DNA of 64,000 nt from Desulfuromonadales bacterium (lineage in GTDB: Bacteria > Desulfobacterota > Desulfuromonadia > Desulfuromonadales > Geopsychrobacteraceae): assembly GCA_019429255.1 (NCBI GenBank), contig JAHYIY010000005.1, positions 1 to 64,000 on the forward strand, in the 5' to 3' direction. The translations under genes were made by a program, and so were the position numbers. Shown piece by piece: positions 26,367 to 35,552 of this stretch. Every line of letters begins with the position of its first letter. The first letter of the stretch is position 1. The notes below the pieces were generated by a model. That model ran no database searches, was not told where the DNA came from, and worked only from the letters and a program-made list of their open reading frames with translations.

Positions 26367-28169
26367 ATGGATGGAGATACCGGCTTGACTGGCAATAGCA
26401 GCAACAAATCAACAGTAAGGCTCTGGCGCCGCCAGGGGAGCAGTACCTCAGTGGCTTCATTGGGGCAGCCGATGGTGTGGCTTGCCGGTGGTATGCTGGC
26501 TTTGTGCAGCGTCATGATTATCGCCTTGATTCTGCTGGTGGTGGTGCGTGGTATGGCGACCTTCTGGCCCGGCGCCATCACCAGTTATCACACGGTGAAC
26601 GGCCAGGTGATCACTGGAGAAGTGACGCGTTCCAGCACCTATGAGCCAAGGCCGGAACTGATCGATACTTTACCGCAGGATGCCCAGGAGCGCGCGCGCC
26701 AACTACTTGCTGCCAATGACGGGCTGGCTGAGCGGGTGCTGGTGCGTACCGGCAACTATGAACTTGATAACAGTCATTTTACCTGGGTGAGTAACTACAC
26801 CATTGAACGCATGGAGAAGCCGGAATGGTTTGTGGTGATGGAGCGTTTAACCTGGGGGCGGTTCTATGGTGTGCCGACAGCTTTTTACGTCGATGGGGAA
26901 TTGGTTGCCGATACTCCTGCCGACGTCTGGCGTGAGTTTGAGCGCCATCATGGCGATATTCGCAAGCGCTGGCAGCAACGCCGCATTCTTGAAAGCAAGG
27001 ACATCGGTAAGATCAATCATCAGCAGGAACGCGCCCGACTGGAGCTGCGTGGGGCAGAAATTGCCGCCCAGCAGGCACGGATTGACTACGGTGTCCGCTC
27101 CGAGCAGTTTAACCAGGCCCAGCGCACCCTGGAACAGCAACAACAACGATTTGCTCAAGGCGAAGCTGAATTTGAACGACGTTACGCAGACATTCGCGAA
27201 GAGATCGTCGCCCTTAATCAGGAGAATGATCGCTATCAGATCCGCCTGATGACGGTGAATGGTCAGGAAAAGTCCATGGGGATGGCGGAAGTAGTGCGCG
27301 CTTATCCCGCCAATCAGCTTTCCCTGCTCGGGCGCATGGGTGTTTACCTGGATCGCTGGCAAGAGTTTCTGCTGGGTGATCCGCGTGAGGCCAACAGTGA
27401 GGGTGGTGTTTTCCCGGCCATCTTCGGAACTGTCGTGATGACCCTGATCATGGTGGTATTTGTCGTGCCTTTCGGCGTGCTGGCGGCCCTCTATCTGCGC
27501 GAATATGCCAAAGCTGGACCGTTGGTCAGTGTCATTCGCATCGCGGTGAACAATCTGGCCGGTGTGCCCAGTATCGTTTATGGGGTCTTTGGTCTGGGAT
27601 TCTTCTGCTATCTGGTGGGCGGGTCCATTGATCAGTTATTTTTCAGTGAAAAGCTCCCGAATCCGACCTTTGGTACCGGTGGTATTTTGTGGGCCAGTCT
27701 GACCCTGGCCCTGTTGACCTTGCCGGTGGTGATTGTTGCCACCGAAGAAGCCCTGGCGGCGGTTCCCGGTTCCATGCGCGAAGGCTCCTATGCCTCGGGT
27801 GCGAGCAAGTGGCAGACGATCCAACGCATTGTGCTGCCAAGAGCGATGCCGGGAATCATGACCGGGATGATTCTGGCCATGGCGCGGGGTGCCGGTGAGG
27901 TCGCTCCGCTGATGCTGGTCGGTGCGGTCAAGCTCGCTCCCGAACTGCCCATCGACAGTATCGCCCCCTTTGTCCACCTGGAACGCAGCTTCATGCACCT
28001 GGGCTTCCATATCTATGATCTGGGGTTCCAGAGCCAGAACAGTGAAGCGGCAATCCCCATGGTCTTTACCACAACCTTACTGCTCATTCTGATCATCACC
28101 TTGCTTAATGTCGGGGCTATCTGGTTGCGTAACCGGTTGCGGCGCAAATTTGTGGTCAGTGCGGTTTAA
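26367..28169 (+). CDS. pstA: Phosphate ABC permease PstA, long form with coiled coil
   Basis: 600 residues, about twice the usual length. An N-terminal helix (about 35-60), a periplasmic region containing a Gln/Arg/Glu-rich coiled coil (about 205-290, for example [20 protein letters not shown]), then the normal permease core (about 345-595) with the coupling loop [27 protein letters not shown]. It forms the membrane pore with PstC. The two enlarged permeases probably carry interacting periplasmic modules. 54 bases after pstC, 31 bases before pstB. Confidence 0.9.
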   Translation: MDGDTGLTGNSSNKSTVRLWRRQGSSTSVASLGQPMVWLAGGMLALCSVMIIALILLVVVRGMATFWPGAITSYHTVNGQVITGEVTRSSTYEPRPELIDTLPQDAQERARQLLAANDGLAERVLVRTGNYELDNSHFTWVSNYTIERMEKPEWFVVMERLTWGRFYGVPTAFYVDGELVADTPADVWREFERHHGDIRKRWQQRRILESKDIGKINHQQERARLELRGAEIAAQQARIDYGVRSEQFNQAQRTLEQQQQRFAQGEAEFERRYADIREEIVALNQENDRYQIRLMTVNGQEKSMGMAEVVRAYPANQLSLLGRMGVYLDRWQEFLLGDPREANSEGGVFPAIFGTVVMTLIMVVFVVPFGVLAALYLREYAKAGPLVSVIRIAVNNLAGVPSIVYGVFGLGFFCYLVGGSIDQLFFSEKLPNPTFGTGGILWASLTLALLTLPVVIVATEEALAAVPGSMREGSYASGASKWQTIQRIVLPRAMPGIMTGMILAMARGAGEVAPLMLVGAVKLAPELPIDSIAPFVHLERSFMHLGFHIYDLGFQSQNSEAAIPMVFTTTLLLILIITLLNVGAIWLRNRLRRKFVVSAV

Positions 28170-28200
28170 GTTTAACTATTCCAAAGAAGAGGCTGGATTA

Positions 28201-29106
28201 ATGGTAACAACAGATACAACGCGAGTAACCAACGGTAGTAATGGCACGGCTGCCGATCCTGGCTACGCCGAGCGCAAAAATCGTGGGCGCCTGCAGGAGA
28301 TCGCTGCCGGAAAATGGTTTCCGCCGGTTGTCGATCACCAGTTGGAGCGCGAAGAGCCGGTTCTGACGGTAAATAATTTCTGCCTCTGGTACGGCAATGC
28401 GCAGGCGCTGTTTGATGTGTCGATGAAGGTGCCAAAATCCAAGGTCACCGCCCTGATCGGACCTTCCGGCTGTGGCAAATCAACCTTGCTGCGCAGTGTC
28501 AATCGTCTGAACGACCTGGTCGATTCGGTGCGCATCAGTGGTGAGATGAACCTCTACGAAGATTCCATCTATGCCAAAGGTGTCGATGTCATCGAACTGC
28601 GCAAGCGCATGGGCATGGTGGCTCAGAAGCCCAACCCCTTCCCTATGTCGATCTATGAAAATGTCATCTATCCCTTGCGGATCGATGGCGTCCGTGATCG
28701 TCGGATTCTTGATGAGGTCTGTGAAACCTCCCTGCGTGGTGCTGCCCTGTGGGATGAAGCCAAAGATCGTCTGCATCAGAGTGCCCTTGGTCTGTCCGGC
28801 GGTCAGCAGCAGCGCCTGTGTGTGGCTCGCGCCATTGCTTCCGAGCCGGAAATGTTGCTGATGGATGAACCCTGCTCCGCTCTTGACCCCATCGCCACCG
28901 GCAAAATCGAAGATCTGATCGATCAGTTGCGCGGCGAATACACCATTCTGATTGTTACCCACAACATGCAACAGGCGGCGCGAGTCAGTGATTACACCGC
29001 CTTTATGTATCTGGGACAGTTGGTGGAATATGGTGCCACAGCATCCCTGTTTAAAAAGCCCCAGCTCAAAGAGACGGAAGACTATATTTCCGGCCGCTTT
29101 GGTTGA
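28201..29106 (+). CDS. pstB: Phosphate ABC transporter ATPase PstB
   Basis: 301 residues from the ATG at 28201, which has GAAGAGG upstream; the frame is open 31 codons earlier but that part lies in pstA. An N-terminal tail of about 50 residues precedes the ABC domain with Walker [10 protein letters not shown], signature [15 protein letters not shown] and Walker [13 protein letters not shown]. It drives phosphate import through PstCA and, with PhoU and PhoR, takes part in phosphate signalling. Family identity is certain. Confidence 0.94.
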   Translation: MVTTDTTRVTNGSNGTAADPGYAERKNRGRLQEIAAGKWFPPVVDHQLEREEPVLTVNNFCLWYGNAQALFDVSMKVPKSKVTALIGPSGCGKSTLLRSVNRLNDLVDSVRISGEMNLYEDSIYAKGVDVIELRKRMGMVAQKPNPFPMSIYENVIYPLRIDGVRDRRILDEVCETSLRGAALWDEAKDRLHQSALGLSGGQQQRLCVARAIASEPEMLLMDEPCSALDPIATGKIEDLIDQLRGEYTILIVTHNMQQAARVSDYTAFMYLGQLVEYGATASLFKKPQLKETEDYISGRFG

Positions 29107-29187
29107 TGGCTGTCTGCACGTGTGAAAGCGGATAAGACCCCGATGTCGGGATATTCAAACACCAAAAAATCAAAGGAGAAACAGACA

Positions 29188-29691
29188 ATGATCAGGTTCA
29201 AAAATATCGTGCCCCTAGTAATGCTCGTTCTGGTGGCTGTTGTCACCATCGGTTGTGCTGCAAAAGATCTCAGTGCTGCCAACCATGGAGCAACGTCGAA
29301 TTATGATCGTCCCGGTTTTATTACCGGTGTTGAAGACGGACGTTTATGGGTTTTCCTTGCCGGCAGTAAGGAAGGACAAGCCTATGCCGCCACCAAGAGC
29401 AAACCGGCTAAACATGTAGTCCGCCCCGGCGCCGGACCCAACGGCATGACGATTCGGGCGCCTGAATTTGACGTTATTGACGCTTATCTAATGGCAAAAC
29501 CCGGATTTGTCACCGGCATTGAAGATGGCCGCCTGTGGGTATTCAAGGAAGGAACCAAAGAGGCTGATGCCTATATTGCATCTAAAAGTAAGCCCGCCAA
29601 ACATGTGGTGCGCCCGGGTGCGGGACCCAATGGTATAACCATCCGTGCCCCCGAATTCGATACTATCGACGCCTATCTGGCGACCAAGTAA
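29188..29691 (+). CDS. Pst-operon lipoprotein with tandem duplicated module
   Basis: 167 residues from the ATG at 29188 (AAAGGAG ahead). Signal peptide with lipobox VVTIGCAAKD, so the mature protein starts at Cys26 or nearby and is lipid-anchored. The mature part is two near-identical modules of about 58 residues: each runs F-TG-EDGRLWVF, then AKHVVRPGAGPNG, then TIRAPEFD-IDAYL. I do not recognise the family. Its place between pstB and phoU points to a role in phosphate uptake or sensing at the membrane, but that is inference. The high identity of the modules suggests a recent duplication. Confidence 0.75.
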   Translation: MIRFKNIVPLVMLVLVAVVTIGCAAKDLSAANHGATSNYDRPGFITGVEDGRLWVFLAGSKEGQAYAATKSKPAKHVVRPGAGPNGMTIRAPEFDVIDAYLMAKPGFVTGIEDGRLWVFKEGTKEADAYIASKSKPAKHVVRPGAGPNGITIRAPEFDTIDAYLATK

Positions 29692-29729
29692 TTTAGCTAG
29701 ACCTAGCTGCATCAGCCGATGAGAGAATT

Positions 29730-30392
29730 ATGACTCAGATTTTTTTCCGCGAAATAAAACGCTTAAAAACCCTGCTCTTAGAGCAGGGTGAAGCGGTGGA
29801 AGAGCAGGTCAGGTTGGCTAAACAGGCCCTGCTCAGCATGGACGTAACCTTGGCCAAAAAGGTGCTTGCCGCCGATGATGCCATCGATCAGCGCGAGGTT
29901 GATCTACAGGAGGAATGTTTCAAGATTCTGGCGCTGCATCAGCCGGTTGCGGTAGATCTGCGTTTTTTGGTTGCTGTGCTTAAGTTTAATAATGATCTGG
30001 AGCGCATCGCTGATCTGGCGGCTAATGTTGCCAAGCGGACCGTCAAATTGAAAGAGCTGAATGATACCGAACTGGTGTACGACTTTGCTGAAATGGCGGC
30101 CATTGCCCGGCAGATGCTCCATCAGGCTATGGCGGCCCTGGTCGATATTGACGCCGAAGCCACAGCCGATGTGTTCAGTCTGGAAAAGAACCTTAATCGT
30201 CTGCACAAAACCAACTCCAATACCATTCGCCAGGCGCTGAAGAAAAACCCTGAACGAGCAGAGTCATTGGTTCATCAATTGGTGATCTCCAGAAACATGG
30301 AGAGAATTGGCGATCTGGCGACCAATCTAGCCGAAGAGGTGATCTATGTCGCCCGTGGCGAGATTGTCCGCCACAGCGAATCGCCCCTTTAG
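29730..30392 (+). CDS. phoU: Phosphate signalling protein PhoU (first copy)
   Basis: 220 residues with the two three-helix bundles of PhoU and the metal-cluster motifs (E/DxxxD type) in AADDAIDQREVDLQEE and SRNMERIGDLATNLAEE. PhoU links the Pst transporter to PhoR and keeps the Pho regulon off when phosphate is plentiful. Last gene of the pst operon. A second PhoU is encoded with phoR at 32.1-32.8 kb. Confidence 0.93.
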   Translation: MTQIFFREIKRLKTLLLEQGEAVEEQVRLAKQALLSMDVTLAKKVLAADDAIDQREVDLQEECFKILALHQPVAVDLRFLVAVLKFNNDLERIADLAANVAKRTVKLKELNDTELVYDFAEMAAIARQMLHQAMAALVDIDAEATADVFSLEKNLNRLHKTNSNTIRQALKKNPERAESLVHQLVISRNMERIGDLATNLAEEVIYVARGEIVRHSESPL

Positions 30393-30439
30393 TGCCGGCG
30401 GGGAATTGGCATTGTCCATGGTGAGTCAGTCGCTGGAGG

Positions 30440-30739
30440 CTAGGGTTTTCTTGTACGGTCCTGTGCTTGTTTGTAAACCTGGTTATTGTCTCTTTTGCCA
30501 ATCGCAATGACCAGGACGCAGATTTCTGTGTCGATCACCTCATAAACAAGACGGTAGCCGCTGGCCCGAAGTTTTATTTTATAATGTCGCTCAAAACCGG
30601 ATAATTGCTTTGATAAAACATGAGGTTCCTCGAGGCGTTCCTGTAATTTCTTCTTGAATTGTGCTTGAATGGAACCCTCAAGCTTTTTCCATTCTTTGAG
30701 AGCCGTCGGCAGAAATTTAAGTTTGTACTTATAGCTCAT
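30440..30739 (-). CDS. RelE-family toxin
   Basis: 99 residues from the ATG at 30739, which lies within the last codons of the antitoxin gene; a start four codons upstream is less likely. The RelE/ParE fold is shown by LKFLPTALKEWKKL, the central LSKQLSGFERHYKIKLRASGYRLVYEV, and the C-terminal basic strand VLVIAIGKRDNNQVY. Members cut mRNA on the ribosome. Paired with the antitoxin just upstream in the usual antitoxin-toxin order with an 11-base overlap. The pair lies at the edge of a decayed, repeat-rich stretch, as mobile TA modules often do. Confidence 0.9.
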   Translation of the reverse strand: MSYKYKLKFLPTALKEWKKLEGSIQAQFKKKLQERLEEPHVLSKQLSGFERHYKIKLRASGYRLVYEVIDTEICVLVIAIGKRDNNQVYKQAQDRTRKP

Positions 30740-30980
30740 CGATATCCACATCGACGGCGGAAATTTTTTCGTTCTGTCGTTCTTTCACGATCATGCCCAG
30801 TTGATAATCCTCGATTCTTTCCATGAGTTTTTCGTAGGTTTCTGCAGCGACAAGGTAAGCCGTTGGTTTGTTGTGATTAAGGATGACAATGGGCTCCCCA
30901 TTGGCCTGGTCAATCAGGGCGCTGGGGTTTTTTTTGAGTTCGGAAATACTTGCTGAGCAATTTGCCAGGATGGATTTCAT
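30729..30980 (-). CDS. Phd/YefM (RelB-like) antitoxin
   Basis: 83 residues. The N-terminal DNA-binding half (ANCSASISELKKNPSALIDQANGEPIVILNHNKPTAYLV) is the Phd/YefM fold; the acidic C-terminus (SAVDVDIDEL) would wrap the RelE toxin. Binds its own promoter and neutralises the toxin. Its start is followed by the toxin gene in an overlapping layout. Confidence 0.9.
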   Translation of the reverse strand: MKSILANCSASISELKKNPSALIDQANGEPIVILNHNKPTAYLVAAETYEKLMERIEDYQLGMIVKERQNEKISAVDVDIDEL

Positions 30981-31401
30981 TTTTTGTGCCTTTTGGGGAT
31001 CTAATTTACGGATCAGATAATGGTCTTATTTTTGACAAAAATGATAACCCAGTCAAGTTTGTTTTGTAATCATTCTCTGTGTGAAATGAGGATGTTCACC
31101 AATTATCATGCTTAACTCTCCATAATTTGCTTGCGCAATGGTCATGCCTATCATTGATGTCGAGCTGATCCAATATCCAGCGCCATTCCGGTCTGCTGGA
31201 CAATCCTAAATGACATCCGTTTTAACGTCCATGGCTTGCTCACGTTGCGGATCGTTCAGCCTGTTGTTGATAGATCACGCCGATAGTATTCGAGTTTGTG
31301 GCGAAGCTGTGGATAAGGTTGCATTTTCATGTCATCCATGCCTCATCGACAACGCGGACGATCGTCTTGACATATATTTCGGATGTTTCGCGGATTTCCG
31401 T

Positions 31402-31478
31402 AGGGGTAGACCTATGTGTCTGCCCTGTTGATCCCAGGTTGCCCGAGTCAGGGCGAACATATAGGTTCTCCCCTAAAT
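31402..31478. repeat. REP-type inverted pair A
   Basis: GTAGGGGTAGACCTATGTGT and the facing sequence ending AGGTTCTCCCCTAA form an imperfect inverted pair around a short centre. It is related to pair B at 31681-31807. Confidence 0.65.
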
Positions 31479-31489
31479 TGGGGTTTAAT

Positions 31490-31682
31490 TTATCCAAATC
31501 CCATTGGGCAGGGTTATTCAGGATGTATTCCCGTATGCGATTCAATTCCGTTTCGTAGCGGATGATGTGTTCCCAATAATTGCGCTGCCACAATTTTTTG
31601 GGAAATGGTTGCCACCCATCCTGTTTGACACCCCGAATGTATTCATTGGTCGACATGGTTTTGAACCATTGCACCACACGAT
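31490..31682 (-). pseudogene. REP-associated tyrosine transposase (Y1_Tnp), C-terminal remnant
   Basis: The minus strand reads about 64 residues typical of the end of RAYT transposases: WFKTMSTNEYIRGVKQ, then LWQRNYWEHIIRYETEL and IREYILNNPAQWDLD. The N-terminal half with the HUH and catalytic tyrosine motifs is missing; the frame runs straight into REP sequence on the upstream side (31683). It sits between two REP pairs, the kind of element such transposases mobilise. Confidence 0.7.
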
Positions 31683-31807
31683 GTAGGGGCGAACCTACGT
31701 GTTCGCCCGGTTGTTTTCCCATGTCGATTTTGGTCGTGGGGGCAGACCGATGTGTCTGCCCATTTTGTTGTTGCGCCAAACCAGGGCGGACACATAGGTC
31801 CGCCCCT
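31681..31807. repeat. REP-type inverted pair B
   Basis: GTAGGGGCGAACCTACGTGT at the left and ACATAGGTCCGCCCCTAC at the right are near-perfect inverse ends; an inner GGGGCAGACCGATGTGTCTG unit lies between. The pair separates an HTH gene start from a transposase remnant and probably inserted into one of them. Confidence 0.7.
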
Positions 31808-31873
31808 ACTGCTGATACCAAGGTGGTGGCAGATTTCGTGGATGGATAACCAGCGATCTTCCGAGTTGGTCAT
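31808..31873 (-). pseudogene. Excisionase-like HTH protein, N-terminal stub
   Basis: From the ATG at 31873 (GGAG 8 bases upstream) the frame reads MTNSEDRWLSIHEICHHLGI, the usual start of an HTH_17/excisionase-type DNA-binding protein, then enters the REP pair. The rest of the gene is not found in the window. Confidence 0.55.
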
Positions 31874-32015
31874 TGATGGAACTCCGGATTTTCTAAACAA
31901 CGACAGGAGAAGTGGTCGTGAGTATGATGAGCGTCCCCTCCATCATTTGCTTTTGCAACTCTGCCCCATTTGAAAAAGAAGATCAAACGGTTTCAGCCGA
32001 TATGGGCCGCTTGTT

Positions 32016-32132
32016 ATGTTTGGTGTATGGGGATTTTTTCTCGTTATGACAGTGATTCTGTTGTTGGCTTGTCTGCCAGTGTTTATTGCAAAGGCAGTTT
32101 CTTCTAAAAAAATCAATAGGTATGCCGAATAA
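32016..32132 (+). other. Possible 38-residue membrane ORF
   Basis: ATG at 32016 reads a hydrophobic stretch (VMTVILLLACLPVFIAKAV) ending KKINRYAE. No clear ribosome-binding site and it overlaps the end of phoU2 on the other strand by 20 bases. It could be a small membrane protein or the tail of a lost gene. Confidence 0.2.
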
Positions 32133-32766
32133 TCTCCCCGTCAATCATATAGAGTACGTCTTCGGCAATGTTGGTGGTTAAATCAGCGATGCGTTCAAGG
32201 TGGCGGGACAGGGAAAGGTGTTCGATCAGGGCATCGAGCTGTTCGGGGTGTTGGCGGATCTGATCTTTTACCAGGCCGTAATTGTCTTTGTGCATGGCGT
32301 CGACTTCATCATCGAGCCGGCAAACCTCGCGGGCCAGTTCCATGTCCAGATTGACCAGGGAGTCGAGACTTTTCTTGAGCATACCTTCAACCTTGTCGGC
32401 CATCTCGAACAAGGCAAAGGGAATGGGCGCCGGTTTGAGCGCTGCCAGGCCGCGGGTGCGCTGCGCAATATTGACCGACAGGTCGGAGATGCGTTCAAGA
32501 TCGTTGTTGATTTTCAGTACCGAGACGATAAAACGCAGATCAATGGCCACCGGTTGGTGCAGCGCCAGGATCTTCAAACACTCCTCTTCAAGATCAACCT
32601 CCATCTCGTTGACTTCGACATCCCGTTCAATAACGGCCTCAGCGAGGCTGGTGTCCATTTCCTCGAGGGAGTGAATCGCCTGATGAAAGCCCTCTTCCAC
32701 TACCGCTGAAAGGGTAAGAATACGTTTTTTCAAATCATCAATCTGGCGTTCGAGATACAAAGGCAT
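32113..32766 (-). CDS. phoU: Phosphate signalling protein PhoU (second copy)
   Basis: 217 residues from the ATG at 32766; a TTG three codons upstream overlaps the phoR stop and is the alternative start. Two PhoU helix bundles with EEECLKILALHQPVAIDLRF and SRHLERIADLTTNIAEDV, the metal-binding repeats. It follows phoB and phoR on the same strand in a coupled unit, so it probably acts with PhoR, while the other PhoU goes with the transporter. The two copies are clearly related but not identical. Confidence 0.93.
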   Translation of the reverse strand: MPLYLERQIDDLKKRILTLSAVVEEGFHQAIHSLEEMDTSLAEAVIERDVEVNEMEVDLEEECLKILALHQPVAIDLRFIVSVLKINNDLERISDLSVNIAQRTRGLAALKPAPIPFALFEMADKVEGMLKKSLDSLVNLDMELAREVCRLDDEVDAMHKDNYGLVKDQIRQHPEQLDALIEHLSLSRHLERIADLTTNIAEDVLYMIDGEIIRHTY

Positions 32767-32771
32767 GCGGA

Positions 32772-34616
32772 TCAATCCTCTTGGTCTGGAGGGGTTTTTG
32801 GTGATGCCTGCACAGTGGTCGCCGGCGACGAGCTGTTATGGTGCTGGGCCTTAAGGGGAATCTGCAGGGAGAAAGTGCTTCCTTCTCCCGGGGTGCTGGT
32901 AACGCTAACTTCACCACCGTGGGCCTGGGCAATATGTTTAACAATGGCCAGGCCAAGGCCGGTTCCGCCGAGCTTGCGACTACGGGCTTTGTCGGCGCGA
33001 TAAAAGCGCTCAAACAGCCGTGGCAAATGAACCTTGTCGATGCCGCACCCCCAGTCACGCACATTGATGGTGGTTTTATGGTCGCCATGAATTGCTTCAA
33101 TCAGCACCTTGCCTTGCTGCGGACTGTACTTGATGGCGTTGGTGAGCAGATTGATCATCGCCTGTTCCAGCAGCGGTGCGTTGATCGGGATGCGAAGATC
33201 GGAGGGGCAAATAGGCTCAATATGTACCTGTTTTTCCGCCGCCAGATTGGCACAGGCCTGCACCGCAGTGTTGATAACAGTGGTCAGGCTCATGGTGGTG
33301 AGGGGGAGTTCCTGCTGGTCGCTGTCCTGTTCAATGCGGGCAAGAATCAGTAGATCGTCAATGATGTCATTAAGGCGATCTGCCTGACGCATCATAATCT
33401 CAAGAAACTGCGAGGCGCTGTCCGGATCGGCAATGGCACCTTCCTGCAGGGTTTCGACGAAGCCCTTGATGGCGGTGATGGGTGTTTTCAGCTCGTGAGA
33501 AACATTGGCGACAAAGTCACGGCGGACATTTTCCAGACGTCGCAACCGGGTGACATCGTTAAGAACGATCAGGGCGCCAAGTTCCTGTCCCGATTCTCCG
33601 CGTAACAGGGAACCGTGGGCCTGGAGATAGAGATCTTCGTTGCCGTGTAGGACGATATCGCCCTCAACCGGGTCACGGGTAGAAAGGGCGCGCCGGACAA
33701 AGCGCTGCAGATCGGCTTTGCGGATCGCTTCCTGAATACTGCGTCCCTTGACCTCTTCCGGTGAGACCCCGAGCAGGGTGGCGGCAGCACGGTTAATACG
33801 AATGATGCGTTCGCTGGTGTCAACCGCCAGCACCCCTTCGACCATGCTCGCCAGGACGGCTTCCTGCTCGTTGTGCTGACGCACGACGGTGCGCATGCGC
33901 TGGTCAAGTTCGTAGGCGGTGGTGTTCATGGCAGTTGCCAGGGCGGTAATCTCAATAGAACCTTTTATGCGCAGACGCTCGGTCAGTTCGCCGCGGGCAA
34001 AGCGCTCCGCGCCCCGGCGCATCTCTTCTAAGGGACGACTGATGCGACGACTGATATAGATCCCGATCAGGGTTGCAATCAGCATGACAACCATGCCACT
34101 GACGATAATCTGCCGATAAACAATGCCAAGGGTCTGATCAATGGTGGTCACCGGCAACGCGGCGCGAACAACGCCAACCAGCTGGTCCTGATTCTGGACC
34201 GGAATTGCGACATACATCATATTTTTATGGACGGTGTTGCTGTAGCGGGTGGCCTGTCCGATTGTGCCGGTCAGGGCGATCGCAACTTCCGGTCGCAGGG
34301 CGTGGTTCTCCATGTGCTCTGGGCTCTCCAGTGAGTCGGCGAGAACGGCTCCGGATGGCAGAACGAAGGTAAAGCGGGTTCCTGTTTCTCTACTTAGACG
34401 GATGCTTAATTCGTCGAGGCGGTCGCTGTGGTCAAGGGCGAAGGAATCGGCAATCTGAAAAGCCACGAGTCTGGCGCGGGCTTCCAGTCCGGCTGCCGTT
34501 TCTTCCAGATAAAAGGTGCTTAAGTTGCGCGCAAAAAGCCAGGTTAGCAGCAACAGGGTGAGCAGGATAAGGAAAAAAAATGCCGGCAGAATTTGCCAGA
34601 CAAAGCGCAGACGCAT
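32772..34616 (-). CDS. phoR: Phosphate regulon sensor kinase PhoR
   Basis: 614 residues: membrane helix (about 9-30), periplasmic sensor region (about 31-160), second helix (about 163-187), HAMP (about 188-240), PAS domain (about 255-345), HisKA with the phosphoacceptor His374 in VSHELKTP, and HATPase with NLLTNAIKYSP, DWGCGI and GTGLGLAIV. The large extracytoplasmic loop makes it longer than E. coli PhoR. One-base overlap with phoB, coupled to phoU2 downstream. Expected to phosphorylate PhoB under phosphate shortage. Confidence 0.92.
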   Translation of the reverse strand: MRLRFVWQILPAFFFLILLTLLLLTWLFARNLSTFYLEETAAGLEARARLVAFQIADSFALDHSDRLDELSIRLSRETGTRFTFVLPSGAVLADSLESPEHMENHALRPEVAIALTGTIGQATRYSNTVHKNMMYVAIPVQNQDQLVGVVRAALPVTTIDQTLGIVYRQIIVSGMVVMLIATLIGIYISRRISRPLEEMRRGAERFARGELTERLRIKGSIEITALATAMNTTAYELDQRMRTVVRQHNEQEAVLASMVEGVLAVDTSERIIRINRAAATLLGVSPEEVKGRSIQEAIRKADLQRFVRRALSTRDPVEGDIVLHGNEDLYLQAHGSLLRGESGQELGALIVLNDVTRLRRLENVRRDFVANVSHELKTPITAIKGFVETLQEGAIADPDSASQFLEIMMRQADRLNDIIDDLLILARIEQDSDQQELPLTTMSLTTVINTAVQACANLAAEKQVHIEPICPSDLRIPINAPLLEQAMINLLTNAIKYSPQQGKVLIEAIHGDHKTTINVRDWGCGIDKVHLPRLFERFYRADKARSRKLGGTGLGLAIVKHIAQAHGGEVSVTSTPGEGSTFSLQIPLKAQHHNSSSPATTVQASPKTPPDQED

Positions 34617-35314
34617 TATTGATCCTTGAAGCGGTAGCCGACGCCGCGAACCGTCTCGATGACTTTTCCGGCGGGCCCAAGTTTTTTGCGCAGACCGACG
34701 ATCTGGACATCAACCGCGCGATCAGTGACCGAATAATCGTCGCCACGCACGGCATTGACAATCTGATAACGGGTAAAGACCCACCCAGGGCGGCGGGCGA
34801 GTAGATTGAGGACGCGAAATTCAGTAAAGGTGAGATCGATCTTCTGCCCACCGACCAGCACCTCATTGCGGCCGGGGTGGATGCTGATAGCGCCGATGTG
34901 CAAGGATTCACTTTCATCAGTAGTATTGTCGCTATCACGTTCGTGGCGACGCAATACCGCCTTTAAACGCGATGACAACACCCGTGGGCTGAACGGCTTG
35001 GTCACGTAGTCGTCGGCACCCAGCTCGAGCCCGGTGACAATATCGTGTTCTTCCCCTTTAGCGGTGAGCATGACAATGGGGATAGTGGCGGTTGCTTTGG
35101 CGTTTTTCAGGGCGCGGCAGACCTCCAGCCCATCAATCCCAGGTAACATCAGGTCAAGGACGATCAGGTCGGGTTTCTCAGCACGGGCGGCGTTCAAACC
35201 TTCTTCGCCGCTCTGGGCACAACTGACCCTGAAACCTTCTTTGATCAGGTTGTAGTGCAGCAGCGCGAGGATATCCTCTTCATCTTCAATAACCAGAATA
35301 TGTTCTTTCCCCAT
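34616..35314 (-). CDS. phoB: Response regulator PhoB
   Basis: 232 residues from the ATG at 35314, chosen for GGAG 5 bases upstream; a start seven codons earlier is possible. Receiver domain with Asp54 (IVLDLMLPG) and switch Lys in DDYVTKPFSPR, then an OmpR-type winged helix (about 135-230) ending VETVRGVGYRFKDQ. It should bind Pho boxes ahead of pstS and its own gene. First gene of the phoB-phoR-phoU unit. Confidence 0.93.
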   Translation of the reverse strand: MGKEHILVIEDEEDILALLHYNLIKEGFRVSCAQSGEEGLNAARAEKPDLIVLDLMLPGIDGLEVCRALKNAKATATIPIVMLTAKGEEHDIVTGLELGADDYVTKPFSPRVLSSRLKAVLRRHERDSDNTTDESESLHIGAISIHPGRNEVLVGGQKIDLTFTEFRVLNLLARRPGWVFTRYQIVNAVRGDDYSVTDRAVDVQIVGLRKKLGPAGKVIETVRGVGYRFKDQ

Positions 35315-35368
35315 AGCATCTCCATGACCTGTCATTTTCTCTTAATTTTTGAATAATTACTATCGTAC

Positions 35369-35384
35369 TGTTAGGGTTTGATGA
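35369..35384 (-). promoter_or_regulatory. Candidate Pho box upstream of phoB
   Basis: On the minus strand TCATCAAACCCTAACA, 15 of 16 bases identical to the motif ahead of pstS, lies 55-70 bases before the phoB start. The downstream third half-site seen at pstS is weak here. Suggests self-regulation. Confidence 0.55.
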
Positions 35385-35552
35385 GGATAGCAGAAAAAGT
35401 ACGGCAAGCAGTGTCATGGTGGTGTGCGAAACATCGGTTTGGAAAATCAAGTGAATTAATACCTGTACCCTGTAACTCGCGTTGATCATAACGCAGTTGA
35501 CGCGTCAAAAAAACAAGCAAGATGCGATAGATTATGGGTTGCAGGGTCCTGG

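Larger units (their letters stand above)
30981..32112. other. Decayed region between TA module and phoU2
   Basis: 1,132 bases without an intact gene. Contains two REP-type inverted pairs (31402-31478, 31681-31807), a C-terminal piece of a REP-associated transposase, a cut-off excisionase-like HTH start, and a possible tiny membrane ORF near 32016, each listed. 31000-31400 has no recognised feature. Confidence 0.65.

Noticed and set aside
31327-31821. 164-residue minus-strand ORF as an intact protein
   Set aside because: The middle is a transposase C-terminus but both ends are translated REP repeats; it is treated as a remnant.
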